From contig LR732703.1 of NCBI GenBank assembly GCA_902506565.1, forward strand, positions 1,446,525 to 1,510,524: DNA of 64,000 nt, in the 5' to 3' direction. Under the pieces are notes generated by a model. It saw nothing but the letters and a program-made list of their open reading frames with translations. It was not told where the DNA came from and did no database searches. Shown piece by piece: positions 35,286 to 44,563 of the stretch. Made by a program: the position numbers and the translations under genes. The number at the start of each line of letters is the position of its first letter. The stretch's first letter is position 1. The DNA comes from Burkholderiales bacterium 8X (GTDB lineage: Bacteria > Pseudomonadota > Gammaproteobacteria > Burkholderiales > Burkholderiaceae_C).

Positions 35286-37281
35286 GGGCTGCGAGCAGGC
35301 GGGTGCGTTCGGTCTCGGTGCGGATCACGTCCTGCACGTCGATGTGGTAGTCGCGCTGGTAGTTGAAGGTGTGGTAGATCGCCACGCCGATCAGCACCAC
35401 GAAGGTCAGCACGGCCGGAAGCCACATCTGCCAGATCAGGGTGAAGCCGAGCGCGGCGCTCAGGCCCGCCAGCACGATGCCGGCCCAGGTGTTCTTCGGC
35501 ATGTGGATCGGCCGGAAACCTTCGGACGGCCGCTTGTAGTTGCGGGCCTTCATGTCGGACCAGGCATCGTTGTCGTGGATCACCGGGGTGAAGGCGAAGT
35601 TGTAGGCCGGCGGCGGCGACGAGGTCGACCATTCGAGGGTGCGGCCGTTCCACGGGTCGCCGGTCAGGTCGCGCAGCGATTCGCGCCGGCGGAAGCTCAC
35701 GAACAGCTGGATCAGGAAGGCCGCGATGCCGCAGGCGATCAGGAAGGCGCCGAAGGCGGCGATCTGGAACCAGATCTGGATCGAAGGATCCTCGAAGTGG
35801 CTCAGGCGCCGGGTGACGCCCATCAGGCCCAGCACGTAGAGCGGCGCGAAGGCGACCCAGAAGCCGACCAGCCACAGCCAGAACGACCACTTGCCCCAGT
35901 ACGCATCCAGCTTGTAGCCGAAGGCCTTCGGGAACCAGTAGTTGATGCCGGCGAACAGCCCGAAGAGCACGCCGCCAATGATCACGTTGTGGAAGTGCGC
36001 GATCAGGAAGAGGCTGTTGTGCAGTACGAAGTCGGCCGGCGGCACCGCGAGCAAGACGCCGGTCATGCCGCCCACCACGAAGGTGACCATGAAGCCGACG
36101 GTCCACAGCATCGGCACCTCGAAGCGGATCCGGCCGCGGTACATCGTGAAGAGCCAGTTGAAGATCTTCGCCCCGGTCGGGATCGAGATGATCATGGTGG
36201 TGATGCCGAAGAACGAGTTCACGCTCGCGCCCGACCCCATCGTGAAGAAGTGGTGCAGCCAGACCAGGTACGACAGGATCGTGATGACCACGGTGGCGTA
36301 GACCATCGATGCATAGCCGAAGAGGCGCTTGCCGCTGAAGGTCGAGACCACCTCGGAGAACACGCCGAAGAGCGGCAGGATCAGGATGTACACCTCGGGG
36401 TGGCCCCAGATCCAGATCAGGTTGACGTACATCATGGCGTTGCCGCCGAAGTCGTTCGTGAAGAAGTTCGTGCCGACGTATCGATCGAGCGACAGCAGCG
36501 CCAGCACCGCGGTCAGCACCGGAAAGGCGGCGACGATGAGCACGTTGGTGCAGAGCGACGTCCAGGTGAAGACCGGCATCTTCATGAGCGTCATGCCGGG
36601 CGCGCGCATCTTGATGATGGTGGCCAGCAGGTTGATGCCCGAGAGCAGCGTGCCGACCCCGGCGATCTGCAACGACCAGATGTAGTAGTCGACCCCCACG
36701 TCGGGGCTCTGCAGGATGCCCGAGAGCGGCGGGTAGGCGAGCCATCCGGTGCGTGCGAACTCGCCGACGAAGAGCGAGGCCATCACCAGCACCGCGCCGC
36801 TCACGGTCATCCAGAAGCTGAAGTTGTTGAGGAACGGAAATGCCACGTCGCGCGCACCGATCTGCAGCGGCACGACGAAGTTCATGAGGCCCGTGACCAG
36901 CGGCATCGCGACGAAGAAGATCATGATCACGCCGTGGGCGGTGAAGATCTGGTCGTAGTGGTGCGGCGGCAGGAAGCCCGAGTTGTCACCGAAGGCGACG
37001 GCCTGGTGCGCCCGCATCATCAATGCGTCCGCGAAGCCGCGCAGCAGCATCACGATGCCGAGCACCATGTACATGATGCCGATCTTCTTGTGGTCGATGC
37101 TGGTGAACCACTCGCGCCACAGGTAGCCCCAGCGCTTGTAGTAGGTGATGGCGCCCAGCAGCGCGATGCCGCCCACCGCCACCATCACGAAGGTGACCAG
37201 CAGGATGGGGTCGTGCAGGGGAATGGCCTCCCAGGTCAGGCGGCCGAGTATCAGCTTGGTGAGGTCGAGGTGTTCGAACAT
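35278..37281 (-). CDS. cyoB: Cytochrome o ubiquinol oxidase subunit I
   Basis: A 667-residue haem-copper oxidase catalytic subunit with about 15 helices. Seen: haem ligand His in [12 protein letters not shown], the Cu-B/Tyr motif [12 protein letters not shown], the HHFFTMG pair, and HFHNVIIGG with the two haem histidines. Length and the [11 protein letters not shown] start agree with CyoB (ubiquinol type) and not CtaD. It pumps protons while oxidising ubiquinol. 43 bases separate it from cyoA. Confidence 0.96.
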   Translation of the reverse strand: MFEHLDLTKLILGRLTWEAIPLHDPILLVTFVMVAVGGIALLGAITYYKRWGYLWREWFTSIDHKKIGIMYMVLGIVMLLRGFADALMMRAHQAVAFGDNSGFLPPHHYDQIFTAHGVIMIFFVAMPLVTGLMNFVVPLQIGARDVAFPFLNNFSFWMTVSGAVLVMASLFVGEFARTGWLAYPPLSGILQSPDVGVDYYIWSLQIAGVGTLLSGINLLATIIKMRAPGMTLMKMPVFTWTSLCTNVLIVAAFPVLTAVLALLSLDRYVGTNFFTNDFGGNAMMYVNLIWIWGHPEVYILILPLFGVFSEVVSTFSGKRLFGYASMVYATVVITILSYLVWLHHFFTMGSGASVNSFFGITTMIISIPTGAKIFNWLFTMYRGRIRFEVPMLWTVGFMVTFVVGGMTGVLLAVPPADFVLHNSLFLIAHFHNVIIGGVLFGLFAGINYWFPKAFGYKLDAYWGKWSFWLWLVGFWVAFAPLYVLGLMGVTRRLSHFEDPSIQIWFQIAAFGAFLIACGIAAFLIQLFVSFRRRESLRDLTGDPWNGRTLEWSTSSPPPAYNFAFTPVIHDNDAWSDMKARNYKRPSEGFRPIHMPKNTWAGIVLAGLSAALGFTLIWQMWLPAVLTFVVLIGVAIYHTFNYQRDYHIDVQDVIRTETERTRLLAAHV

Positions 37282-37324
37282 CGGAAGTCCGGAAGAGAGG
37301 GGGTGATGCGGCGTGCAGCGACGC

Positions 37325-38434
37325 TCAGCGCACCACGGTTCGGGAAGAAGGGGCCTGGGCCGCCGAGGCGAGCGGATCGGTCGGATCGTCGATCGAGCAC
37401 ATCGCGCCGACGTAGATGCGCGGCGTCTTGCGGATGCGCTCCGGATCGATGCCCATCCGGCTGCGGGTGGTGGCGTCGAGCGACGCCACGTTGTAGGCGC
37501 CGGGCTTGCCCAGGCCGCCTTGCGCGTCGATGGCCATCATGTCCTTCATGCACATGCGGTTGGTTTCGACGCAGCGGTTCAGGATGGCTTCATAGAGCCC
37601 TGGCGCCACGCTGCCGAAGCGGCGCACCGGCTCGCGTTCGGAGGGCTTTTCGAGCTGCAAAAAGCCTTCGCGACTGAGCGCGGTGCCTTCTCGTTTGGCC
37701 TGTTGCACCCAGCGATCGAAGTCCTGCTGGGCGAGGCCGTGGAACTTGAAGCGCATGCCGGAGAAGCCGGCGCCGCTGTAGTTCGCAGAAAAGCCCTCGT
37801 ACTCGCCCGGTGCGTTCATCACGGCATGCAGCTGGGTCTCCATGGCGGGCATCGCGTAGATCTGCCCCGCCAGCGCCGGGATGAAGAACGAGTTCATCAC
37901 GGTGGACGAGGTGATCTTGAACTGGATCGGTCGGTCGACCGGCGCAGCGACGTCGTTGACCGTGGCGATGCCCTGCTCGGGATAGAGGAAGAGCCACTTC
38001 CAGTCGAGCGCCACGACCTCGATCACCAGCGGCTTGGTGCCTTCGGCGACCGGCTTGCCGGCGGCGATGCGCTGCAGCGGACGGAACGGGTCGAGCGTGT
38101 GGGTGCTGATCCAGGTGATGGCGCCCAGCGCGATGATGATGAGTAGCGGCGCCGCCCAGATGGCCAGCTCGATCTTGGCGGAGTGGTCCCAGTCCGGCGA
38201 GTAGTCGGCGTCCTTGTTGCCCTGGCGGTACTTCCATGCGAAGAACAGGGTCAGGCAGATCACCGGCACGATGATCAGCAGCATCAGGATGGTCGAGATG
38301 ACGATCAGCCGGCCCTGCTGGGAGGCGATGTCGCCGGACGCGTTCAGCACCACCGCGTTGCAGCCGCCCAGCAGGAGGCCGAGCGGCAACAGGAGCAAGC
38401 CGCGGAGCGCGCGGTGATTGAATAGATGAGCCAT
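37325..38434 (-). CDS. cyoA: Cytochrome o ubiquinol oxidase subunit II
   Basis: A 369-residue lipoprotein-type subunit II: signal with lipobox LGGC, two membrane helices ([39 protein letters not shown]) and a cupredoxin domain without Cu-A ligands ([32 protein letters not shown]), as in ubiquinol oxidases. It carries an extended C-terminus with several Cys ([15 protein letters not shown]). First gene of cyoABCD-SURF1-regBA on the minus strand. Confidence 0.93.
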   Translation of the reverse strand: MAHLFNHRALRGLLLLPLGLLLGGCNAVVLNASGDIASQQGRLIVISTILMLLIIVPVICLTLFFAWKYRQGNKDADYSPDWDHSAKIELAIWAAPLLIIIALGAITWISTHTLDPFRPLQRIAAGKPVAEGTKPLVIEVVALDWKWLFLYPEQGIATVNDVAAPVDRPIQFKITSSTVMNSFFIPALAGQIYAMPAMETQLHAVMNAPGEYEGFSANYSGAGFSGMRFKFHGLAQQDFDRWVQQAKREGTALSREGFLQLEKPSEREPVRRFGSVAPGLYEAILNRCVETNRMCMKDMMAIDAQGGLGKPGAYNVASLDATTRSRMGIDPERIRKTPRIYVGAMCSIDDPTDPLASAAQAPSSRTVVR

Positions 38435-38500
38435 GCCGGGTATGAAATCGTGGTGCTGCGCTGGAACTGCGAATCTACGACCATTGACGCCAAACAGGGA

Positions 38501-38529
38501 TTGGACGTTTTGTCCTATCGCCATAAAGA
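38501..38529 (+). promoter_or_regulatory. Candidate promoter of the MFS gene with a small palindrome
   Basis: TTGGAC (38501-38506), 17-bp spacer, TAAAGA (38524-38529), 70 bases before the MFS start. GGAC-GTTTT-GTCC (38503-38515) overlaps the -35 element. The gap is shared with the divergent cyo operon, so the palindrome could serve either. Confidence 0.4.
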
Positions 38530-38598
38530 GTCTAGAGTGAGACGCTCTGCACTGCCGCAAAGACATTGCTTCCAGACATTGCAATCCCACCGACCATC

Positions 38599-39942
38599 AT
38601 GACGACGTCCAGCCTCGGCCAACACAGCTCGGAACCCGCGACCGAGACGCCCGACAACGATTCCAGCAAGCTCGGCACGCATCATGCGCAGGTCGATCCG
38701 GGTGACATTGCCGTCGGCGTGGTCATCGGACGGGCCTCGGAGTACTTCGACTTCTTTGTCTACGGCATCGCCTCGGTGCTGGTCTTCCCGTTCGTTTTCT
38801 TCCCGTTCGAGGAGCGCCTCGAAGCCACCTTGTATTCGTTCGTGGTGTTCTCGTTCGCCTTCGTGGCGCGGCCGTTCGGCACGGTGATCTCGATGTACGT
38901 GCAGCGGCGCTTCGGGCGCGAGGCCAAGATGACCGCGGCCTTGTTCCTGCTGGGTACCTCGACCGCGGGCATCGCGTTCCTGCCCGGCTACGCGAACATC
39001 GGCTTCACCGCGATCGTGCTGTTGTCGATCTTCCGGGTGGCGCAAGGCATCGCGCTCGGCGGTTCATGGGACGGCTTGCCTTCGCTGTTGGCCCTCAATG
39101 CGCCGGAAGGCCGGCGCGGCTGGTACGCGATGCTCGGGCAGCTGGGTGCACCGGTCGGGTTCATCTTGGCGAGCGCCTTGTTCGCCTTCCTGTACTCCAG
39201 CCTCACGCAGGAAGATTTCCTCAACTGGGGCTGGCGCTACACCTTCTACGTGGCGTTCGCGATCAACGTGGTGGCGCTCTTCGCCCGGCTGCGTCTGGTG
39301 GCGACCGACGAGTATTCGCGCCTGCTCGAAGCGCGCGAGCTGCTGCCGGTGAGCGTGGTCGAGCTCATCCGTACGCAGGGCCTCAACCTCGGCATCGGCG
39401 CTTTCGCGGCCATCGCCAGCTACGCCTTGTTCCACATCGTGACCGTGTTCCCGCTGTCGTGGATCACGCTGTTTTCGGACCAGTCGGTGACCGAGTTCCT
39501 GGTGGTGCAGATCATCGGCGGCTTCCTGGCTGCGGCCGGCACCGTGGCTTCGGGCTGGATCGCCGACCGCTTCGGTCGCCGCACCACGCTCGGCAGCCTG
39601 GCGGCGCTGATCGCGGTCTTCAGCGGTTTCGCGCCGACGCTGCTGGATGGCGGCAATCTCGGGCAGGACGTGTTCATCCTGGTCGGGTTCGTGGTGCTCG
39701 GCTTGTCCTACGGCCAGGCCGCCGGGGCGGTCACCGGCAACTTCGATCCGAAATATCGCTATGTCGGCGCCGCGCTCACGGCCGACCTCGCCTGGCTCTT
39801 CGGCGCGGCCTTCGCACCGCTGGTGGCGCTCGGGCTCTCGGCCAACTTCGGGCTGGCCTACGTCAGCGTGTATCTGCTGTCGGGCGCTGCCTGCACGCTG
39901 GCCGCGCTGAGCTTGAACCGCGCGTTGTACGCCAAGGAATAG
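38599..39942 (+). CDS. MFS transporter, metabolite:H+ symporter type
   Basis: A 447-residue, 12-helix MFS transporter. Features: a 40-residue hydrophilic head, YFDFFVYGIASVLVFP in helix 1, an atypical loop 2-3 (MYVQRRFGREAKM rather than GxxxDRxGRR), GIALGGSWDGLPSLLAL after helix 4 and the second-half loop GWIADRFGRRTTLG. It resembles ShiA/KgtP-type uptake systems. It is divergent from cyoA and convergent with amiC 25 bp away. Substrate unknown; the weakened first loop motif separates it from the IseU-type transporter in this window. Confidence 0.75.
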   Translation: MTTSSLGQHSSEPATETPDNDSSKLGTHHAQVDPGDIAVGVVIGRASEYFDFFVYGIASVLVFPFVFFPFEERLEATLYSFVVFSFAFVARPFGTVISMYVQRRFGREAKMTAALFLLGTSTAGIAFLPGYANIGFTAIVLLSIFRVAQGIALGGSWDGLPSLLALNAPEGRRGWYAMLGQLGAPVGFILASALFAFLYSSLTQEDFLNWGWRYTFYVAFAINVVALFARLRLVATDEYSRLLEARELLPVSVVELIRTQGLNLGIGAFAAIASYALFHIVTVFPLSWITLFSDQSVTEFLVVQIIGGFLAAAGTVASGWIADRFGRRTTLGSLAALIAVFSGFAPTLLDGGNLGQDVFILVGFVVLGLSYGQAAGAVTGNFDPKYRYVGAALTADLAWLFGAAFAPLVALGLSANFGLAYVSVYLLSGAACTLAALSLNRALYAKE

Positions 39943-39967
39943 GCAAGCGGCTTCCGCCGGCCTGCGT

Positions 39968-41512
39968 CTAGAGCTGCCGGCTCCGCGCGAGCGGCGGGTT
40001 CTGCGAGAAGTAGCGCTGAATGCCTTTCATCAAGGCATCGGCCAGGTCTTCCTGGTAGGCCGAACTCCGAAGCTTCGACTCTTCCTCGGGATTGCTGATG
40101 AAGGCGGTCTCGACCAGCACGCTCGGAATGTCGGGCGCCTTCAATACCGCGAAGCCGGCCTGCTCCACACGCGCCTTGTGCAGGCGCGCACCGATGCGCG
40201 TGATCTCGCCGAGCATCGCGCCGCCGAGCTTCAGGCTGTCGTTGATCTGCGCGGTCGTGCTCATGTCGAGCAAGGCGCGCTGCACCTGGGCTTCGTGCGA
40301 ACCGACGTTGACGCCGCCGACCCGGTCGGCCTGGTTTTCCTTGTTGGCCAACCAGCGGGCCGCGCTGCTCGAGGCACCGCTCTGGCTCAGCGCGAACACG
40401 CTGGCGCCACGCGCATCCGGATTGGTGAAGGCATCTGCATGGATGCTGACGAAGAGGTCGGCCTGCACGCGCCGTGCCTTCTGCACACGGGTTCCGAGCG
40501 GAACGAAGAAGTCGGCATCGCGGGTCAGGAAGGCGCGCATCGGATTGCCGTTGACCGTGCTGCCATTGATGCGGTCGCGCAGGCGATGCGCGACCTGCAA
40601 GACGATGTCTTTCTCGCGGGTGCCGTTCGGGCCGATGGCGCCCGGGTCCTCGCCGCCGTGGCCGGGGTCGAGCGCCACGATGATGATCCGGTCGGTTCGG
40701 CTCGCGGTGGCGGGACCCGGCGCAGCCGACGTGGCGGCCGGCGGCGGAATGCTGGTGGAGGGCGCGCCCGCCACGATCGCCGGCGGCGTGGTGCTCGGCG
40801 ACGCGCTCGGCGACGCGGCCGATGCGGCAGGAGCGCGAGCGATGGAGGAAGAAGGCGCCGCCACCGAGCCCGGCCCGGTTCGCGTCGCCTGCTGCGCCAT
40901 CAGGTCGCCGAGTGGATCTGCGCCCTGCGTGCCCGGCCGGCTCGAAGCCGAGGCGTCGCCGCCGCCGACCTGGCCGCGCGGCGAACCGGCCGCGACCGAC
41001 GGGTTGTTCGCCGTGCCGCTGGCGCTTGGCGCTCCGGTGTCTCGCAGGCGTTCGGCGATTAGCGCCTCCATCGGATCCACTGCCTGCTGCGGGTACAGAT
41101 CGAGCACCAGCCGATGCTGGTAGGCCGCCACCGGGGCGAGCGAGAACACCTGCGGCGCGACCGGTTGCTTCAGGTCGAACACGATGCGCACCACGCCGGG
41201 TCCGAACTGCCCGACCCGAAGCCCGTTGATGTAGGGATCGCCGGGCTTGATCTTGCCGACCAGCTCGCGCAGCGCCGGGTTCAGTTCGATGCCGTTGATG
41301 TCGACCGCGAGCCGCGGCGGATTGCCCACGACCAGCTGCTGCGAGACCAGCCGGCCGTCGGATTCGATCGTGACCCGGGTGTAGTCGGCTGCCGGCCAGA
41401 CCCGCACCGCGAAGATGTTGGCGCCGAATGCAAGCTCGTGAGCCCCGAGGAGGAGCGCCAGCGAACCGCCTTGCAGCAACACGCGCCGCTTGAGACCGCG
41501 GTGCTGCCTCAT
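39968..41512 (-). CDS. amiC: N-acetylmuramoyl-L-alanine amidase AmiC
   Basis: A 514-residue periplasmic amidase that splits septal peptidoglycan. N-terminal signal with RRVLLQGGSLALLLG, AMIN domain about residues 35-140 (VRVWPAADYTRVTIESD), a long Pro/Ala/Ser linker about 190-270, and the zinc amidase_3 domain (VALDPGHGGEDPGAIG, VSIHADAF, LVETAFISNPEEE). The ATG at 41512 overlaps the tsaE stop by four bases. The KRRVLLQG stretch could support Tat export as in Escherichia coli AmiC. Confidence 0.92.
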   Translation of the reverse strand: MRQHRGLKRRVLLQGGSLALLLGAHELAFGANIFAVRVWPAADYTRVTIESDGRLVSQQLVVGNPPRLAVDINGIELNPALRELVGKIKPGDPYINGLRVGQFGPGVVRIVFDLKQPVAPQVFSLAPVAAYQHRLVLDLYPQQAVDPMEALIAERLRDTGAPSASGTANNPSVAAGSPRGQVGGGDASASSRPGTQGADPLGDLMAQQATRTGPGSVAAPSSSIARAPAASAASPSASPSTTPPAIVAGAPSTSIPPPAATSAAPGPATASRTDRIIIVALDPGHGGEDPGAIGPNGTREKDIVLQVAHRLRDRINGSTVNGNPMRAFLTRDADFFVPLGTRVQKARRVQADLFVSIHADAFTNPDARGASVFALSQSGASSSAARWLANKENQADRVGGVNVGSHEAQVQRALLDMSTTAQINDSLKLGGAMLGEITRIGARLHKARVEQAGFAVLKAPDIPSVLVETAFISNPEEESKLRSSAYQEDLADALMKGIQRYFSQNPPLARSRQL

Positions 41513-42006
41513 CTGCACGCGGCGAGGAGCTGTTGGCCGCGCGAGGTCTGGGCACGCAGCGTGACGTGGCGGATGTCGTCGTTCATCGGTGCGATTTTAA
41601 GAGCGAGGTCGGCGATCGGAAGGCGGCCTGCCGCGTTCTCGGGCCATTCGGCCAGCTTCAGGCCCGGTCCGGCAAAGATGTCACGAAATCCGGCGTCGTC
41701 GAGTTCGCGCGGATCGCTGAAGCGATAGAAGTCGAAGTGGTAGATCGCAAGGCCGTCCGGCGTCTCGTGCGGCTCGACCACTGCATAGGTCGGGCTCTTG
41801 ATGCGAGAGCGGATGCCGAGGGCGCGCAGCAGGTGCCGCACGAAGGTGGTCTTGCCGGCGCCGAGGTCGCCATGCAGTTCGATGAAGGCATCGCGCAGCC
41901 ACGGCGACCGAGCCCAGGCAAGGGCGAGCGCGTCGATGTCGTCCTCGGTGCGCCAGCACTGCGTGGATTCGAGCGTTTCTACAATCGGCGGGTGATCGGC
42001 AGCCAT
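41509..42006 (-). CDS. tsaE: tRNA threonylcarbamoyladenosine biosynthesis ATPase TsaE
   Basis: A 165-residue P-loop ATPase needed for t6A37 in tRNA. Seen: Walker A HGDLGAGKTTFVRHLL, then SPTYAVVEPH and the IYHFDFYRFSDPREL block typical of TsaE. The ATG at 42006 gives family length. It is head to head with queG, whose start lies 15 bases inside this gene on the other strand, and overlaps amiC by four bases at its end, the usual tsaE-amiC pair. Confidence 0.93.
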   Translation of the reverse strand: MAADHPPIVETLESTQCWRTEDDIDALALAWARSPWLRDAFIELHGDLGAGKTTFVRHLLRALGIRSRIKSPTYAVVEPHETPDGLAIYHFDFYRFSDPRELDDAGFRDIFAGPGLKLAEWPENAAGRLPIADLALKIAPMNDDIRHVTLRAQTSRGQQLLAACR

Positions 42007-43098
42007 CCACTCCCAGTACGAATCAGGGCCTGGGCCCGGGAGCTCGGATTCTCCCAAATCGGCATCGCCGGCGTCGATCTGTCGAGTGCCGAGCCCGGGC
42101 TCGCCGAATGGCTGGCCCAAGGGTTCCATGGCGACATGCACTACATGGCCGCACATGGCACCCGCCGCGCACGGCCGGCCGAGCTGGTGCCGGGCACCGT
42201 ATCGGTCATTACCGCCCGCATGGACTACCTGCCCCGGGATACCCCTGGCGAATGGCAGCAGGTCGAGTTCTCCCGCCTCGATCGACCTTCGGAGGCCGTG
42301 GTTTCGCTTTACGCAAGAGGCCGCGACTATCACAAGGTGCTGCGCTCCCGCCTGGCGCGCCTGGCCGTACGCATCGAGGAAGAAGTCGGGCCGATCGGCC
42401 ACCGCGTGTTCACCGATTCGGCGCCGGTGCTCGAGGCCGAGCTGGCCGCCCGCAGCGGGCAGGGTTGGCGCGGCAAGCACACGCTGGTGCTCGATCGGCA
42501 GGGCGGCTCGATGTTCTTCCTCGGCGAGATCTACGTCGACATGGCGTTGCCGCCCACCGCGCCGGTCACGCCGCACTGTGGCAGCTGCAGCGCCTGCATC
42601 GACATCTGCCCGACCCGCGCCATCCTGGCGCCGGGGCGGCTGGATGCGCGGCGCTGCATCTCGTACCTGACGATCGAGCACCCGGGTTCGATCCCGCCGG
42701 AGTTCCGCCGGCTGATCGGCAACCGGATCTACGGCTGCGACGATTGCCAGCTGGCCTGTCCATGGAACAAGTTCGCGGTCCGCAGCACCTTGCCGGATTT
42801 CGATGTGCGTGCGCCGCTCTCCGCGCGGCCGCTCGCCGAGCTATTCGCCTGGACAGAGCAGGACTTCCTGCGCCACACCGAGGGCAGCCCGATTCGCCGG
42901 ATCGGGCACGAACGTTGGTTGCGCAACCTCGCCGTCGCCCTCGGCAATGCGCTCCGTGCCGGCGACCTGGCGGCGCGTGATGCCTTGCTCGCCCGGCGGG
43001 AGCATCCGAGCGCCCTGGTCCGCGAGCATGTCGAATGGGCGCTGGCGGTGGATTCCGGGGACGCCGGTTCAGCGCCGGACCACCGCGGTGAGTTGTAG
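41992..43098 (+). CDS. queG: Epoxyqueuosine reductase QueG
   Basis: A 368-residue cobalamin- and iron-sulfur-dependent enzyme that completes queuosine in tRNA. Seen: N-terminal catalytic domain (RARELGFSQIGIAGVDL-type start, HYMAAHGTRRARP), ferredoxin-type clusters CGSCSACIDICPTRAI and YGCDDCQLACPWNKF, and a C-terminal HEAT-like part. GTG at 41992. Its start overlaps tsaE by 15 bases on the opposite strand and its end overlaps the next gene by 30 bases. Confidence 0.93.
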   Translation: MIGSHPLPVRIRAWARELGFSQIGIAGVDLSSAEPGLAEWLAQGFHGDMHYMAAHGTRRARPAELVPGTVSVITARMDYLPRDTPGEWQQVEFSRLDRPSEAVVSLYARGRDYHKVLRSRLARLAVRIEEEVGPIGHRVFTDSAPVLEAELAARSGQGWRGKHTLVLDRQGGSMFFLGEIYVDMALPPTAPVTPHCGSCSACIDICPTRAILAPGRLDARRCISYLTIEHPGSIPPEFRRLIGNRIYGCDDCQLACPWNKFAVRSTLPDFDVRAPLSARPLAELFAWTEQDFLRHTEGSPIRRIGHERWLRNLAVALGNALRAGDLAARDALLARREHPSALVREHVEWALAVDSGDAGSAPDHRGEL

Positions 43099-43503
43099 CG
43101 TCGCCGCATCCGAATCGCGCTTGGCCGCGAGGCGCAGCGACGCATAGCGCAGCACCGGGTTGTTGATCAACCGACCCGTGAAATGCAGGTTGAAGCGGGC
43201 GTCCGCGCAGCCCTGGAGATCGACCTCGAGCGTCGCATTGGCCGGCGAGACGAAGTCGAAGCTGGTGCCGCTCAATCTGCAGCCCGCTTCGGGCACCCGG
43301 CCCTGCACCTGGCCGTCCGCATCGATCGACAGGCTCCCGGCCAGCACCACGGGCGGGCTCTTGGCGCCGACATCGGGCTGGGTCACCGAGAACATGAAGT
43401 CGCCTTGCCACGCCCCCTGGTATCGGTTGTATTCCTGGGCCTGTGCGGCGCCTGCGCTCAGCGCCAGGAGCAGTGCTGCAGGAGCAATGGGGCGCAAGTG
43501 CAT
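43069..43503 (-). CDS. Hypothetical secreted protein
   Basis: A 144-residue protein with a clear Sec signal (PAALLLALSAGAAQAQE, cleaved near residue 23). The mature part is beta-rich with two cysteines (AGCRL, QGCAD) that may form a disulfide. No family recognised. It starts 46 bases after the end of the AEC transporter gene on the same strand, and its 3' end overlaps queG by 30 bases in convergent direction, so any change in the overlap affects both proteins. Confidence 0.65.
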   Translation of the reverse strand: MHLRPIAPAALLLALSAGAAQAQEYNRYQGAWQGDFMFSVTQPDVGAKSPPVVLAGSLSIDADGQVQGRVPEAGCRLSGTSFDFVSPANATLEVDLQGCADARFNLHFTGRLINNPVLRYASLRLAAKRDSDAATLQLTAVVRR

Positions 43504-43549
43504 CGCTGCATGGTAGTCGCGACCCGCGTCGCCGACATGACGGCCGCGC

Positions 43550-44467
43550 TCAGCGAGGAAGCGCGAGCGCGAACGGAATGCTCAGCACCCCGAGCAGCGT
43601 CGACAGCGTGACCAGCGCCGCCACGTAGGCGCCGTTGTAGCCCATGCGCGCCGCGAGAACATAGGCGCTCGAAGCAGTCGGAACGGCCGAGAAGGCCATC
43701 AGCACCACCGCCTGCGCCGGGTTGAGCCCCAACGCCCGCACCAGGCCCCATGCCACCAGCGGCAGCACCAGGTGCCGGATCGACAGCACCGCCGCGGCCA
43801 GCAGCTTGGCATTGGCGAGCGATGCGAACTGCATGCCCGCGCCGGCCGCCATCAGGCCCAGCGCGAGGGATGCGGCCCCGATCCGGACCAGCGTGGGTTC
43901 GATGAAGCCGGGCACCCGCAGCCCGAGAACGTTGGCCACCAGGCCGCTGACGGTGGCGACGATCAGCGGGTTGCGAACCAGTTGCCGAAGAAAACCGGTC
44001 TCGGCATGCCGCGCCATCGGCCATACCGCGGCGATGTTGCAAAGCGGAACGCAGACGCCGATCAGGACCGCGATCAGCAGCAGGCCTTCGGCGCCAGCCA
44101 GCCGGTCCGCCAGCGCGAGGCAGATGAAGGAGTTGAAGCGAAACGCGATCTGGGCACTGGACGCGTGCTCGCGGCGATCGACCTGCCTGCCGATACCGGG
44201 CAGCCAGGGCACCGCGTAGGCGAGCGCGATGCCGCACAGCACCACGCACAGCCCGCCGGCGACCAGGTGCGAGGTCGCATCGAAGTCGAGCGGGCTGCGC
44301 ACGATCGAATGGAAGAGAAGGACCGGGAAAAGAAAGTAATAGACCAGGCTCTCGACCTGGTTCCAGACCCGGCGGTCGAGTGCGGTGTAGCGGCACAAGA
44401 GCCACCCGGTTGCGATCAACGAGAAATCCGGAAAGAGCAATTGCGCATAGTTCACGGCGCCGAGCAT
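43550..44467 (-). CDS. AEC-family (auxin efflux carrier-like) transporter
   Basis: A 305-residue membrane protein with about ten helices of the Mem_trans/AEC family. Typical parts: VESLVYYFLFPVLLFHSI near the N-terminus and the late NPLIVATVSGLVANVLG and FSAVPTASSAYVLAARMG segments. Bacterial members transport malate or other dicarboxylates, or are uncharacterised; the substrate cannot be told. It is divergent from a Bug-family binding-protein gene with 96 bp between. Confidence 0.8.
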   Translation of the reverse strand: MLGAVNYAQLLFPDFSLIATGWLLCRYTALDRRVWNQVESLVYYFLFPVLLFHSIVRSPLDFDATSHLVAGGLCVVLCGIALAYAVPWLPGIGRQVDRREHASSAQIAFRFNSFICLALADRLAGAEGLLLIAVLIGVCVPLCNIAAVWPMARHAETGFLRQLVRNPLIVATVSGLVANVLGLRVPGFIEPTLVRIGAASLALGLMAAGAGMQFASLANAKLLAAAVLSIRHLVLPLVAWGLVRALGLNPAQAVVLMAFSAVPTASSAYVLAARMGYNGAYVAALVTLSTLLGVLSIPFALALPR

Positions 44468-44563
44468 AGCGGGGCATGGTTCATGGGTAATCCACGAGTC
44501 GGGCGCGGAGGGCAGCAGTTAGTATCCGAAGCTTCTTTTTCTTGCCTCGACCGGAGAAAAATC

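Noticed and set aside
35233..37677. Plus-strand open frame of 814 codons opposite cyoB
   Set aside because: It is antisense to the oxidase subunit and its His/Asp/Glu/Arg-rich composition is that of a reversed membrane-protein gene.
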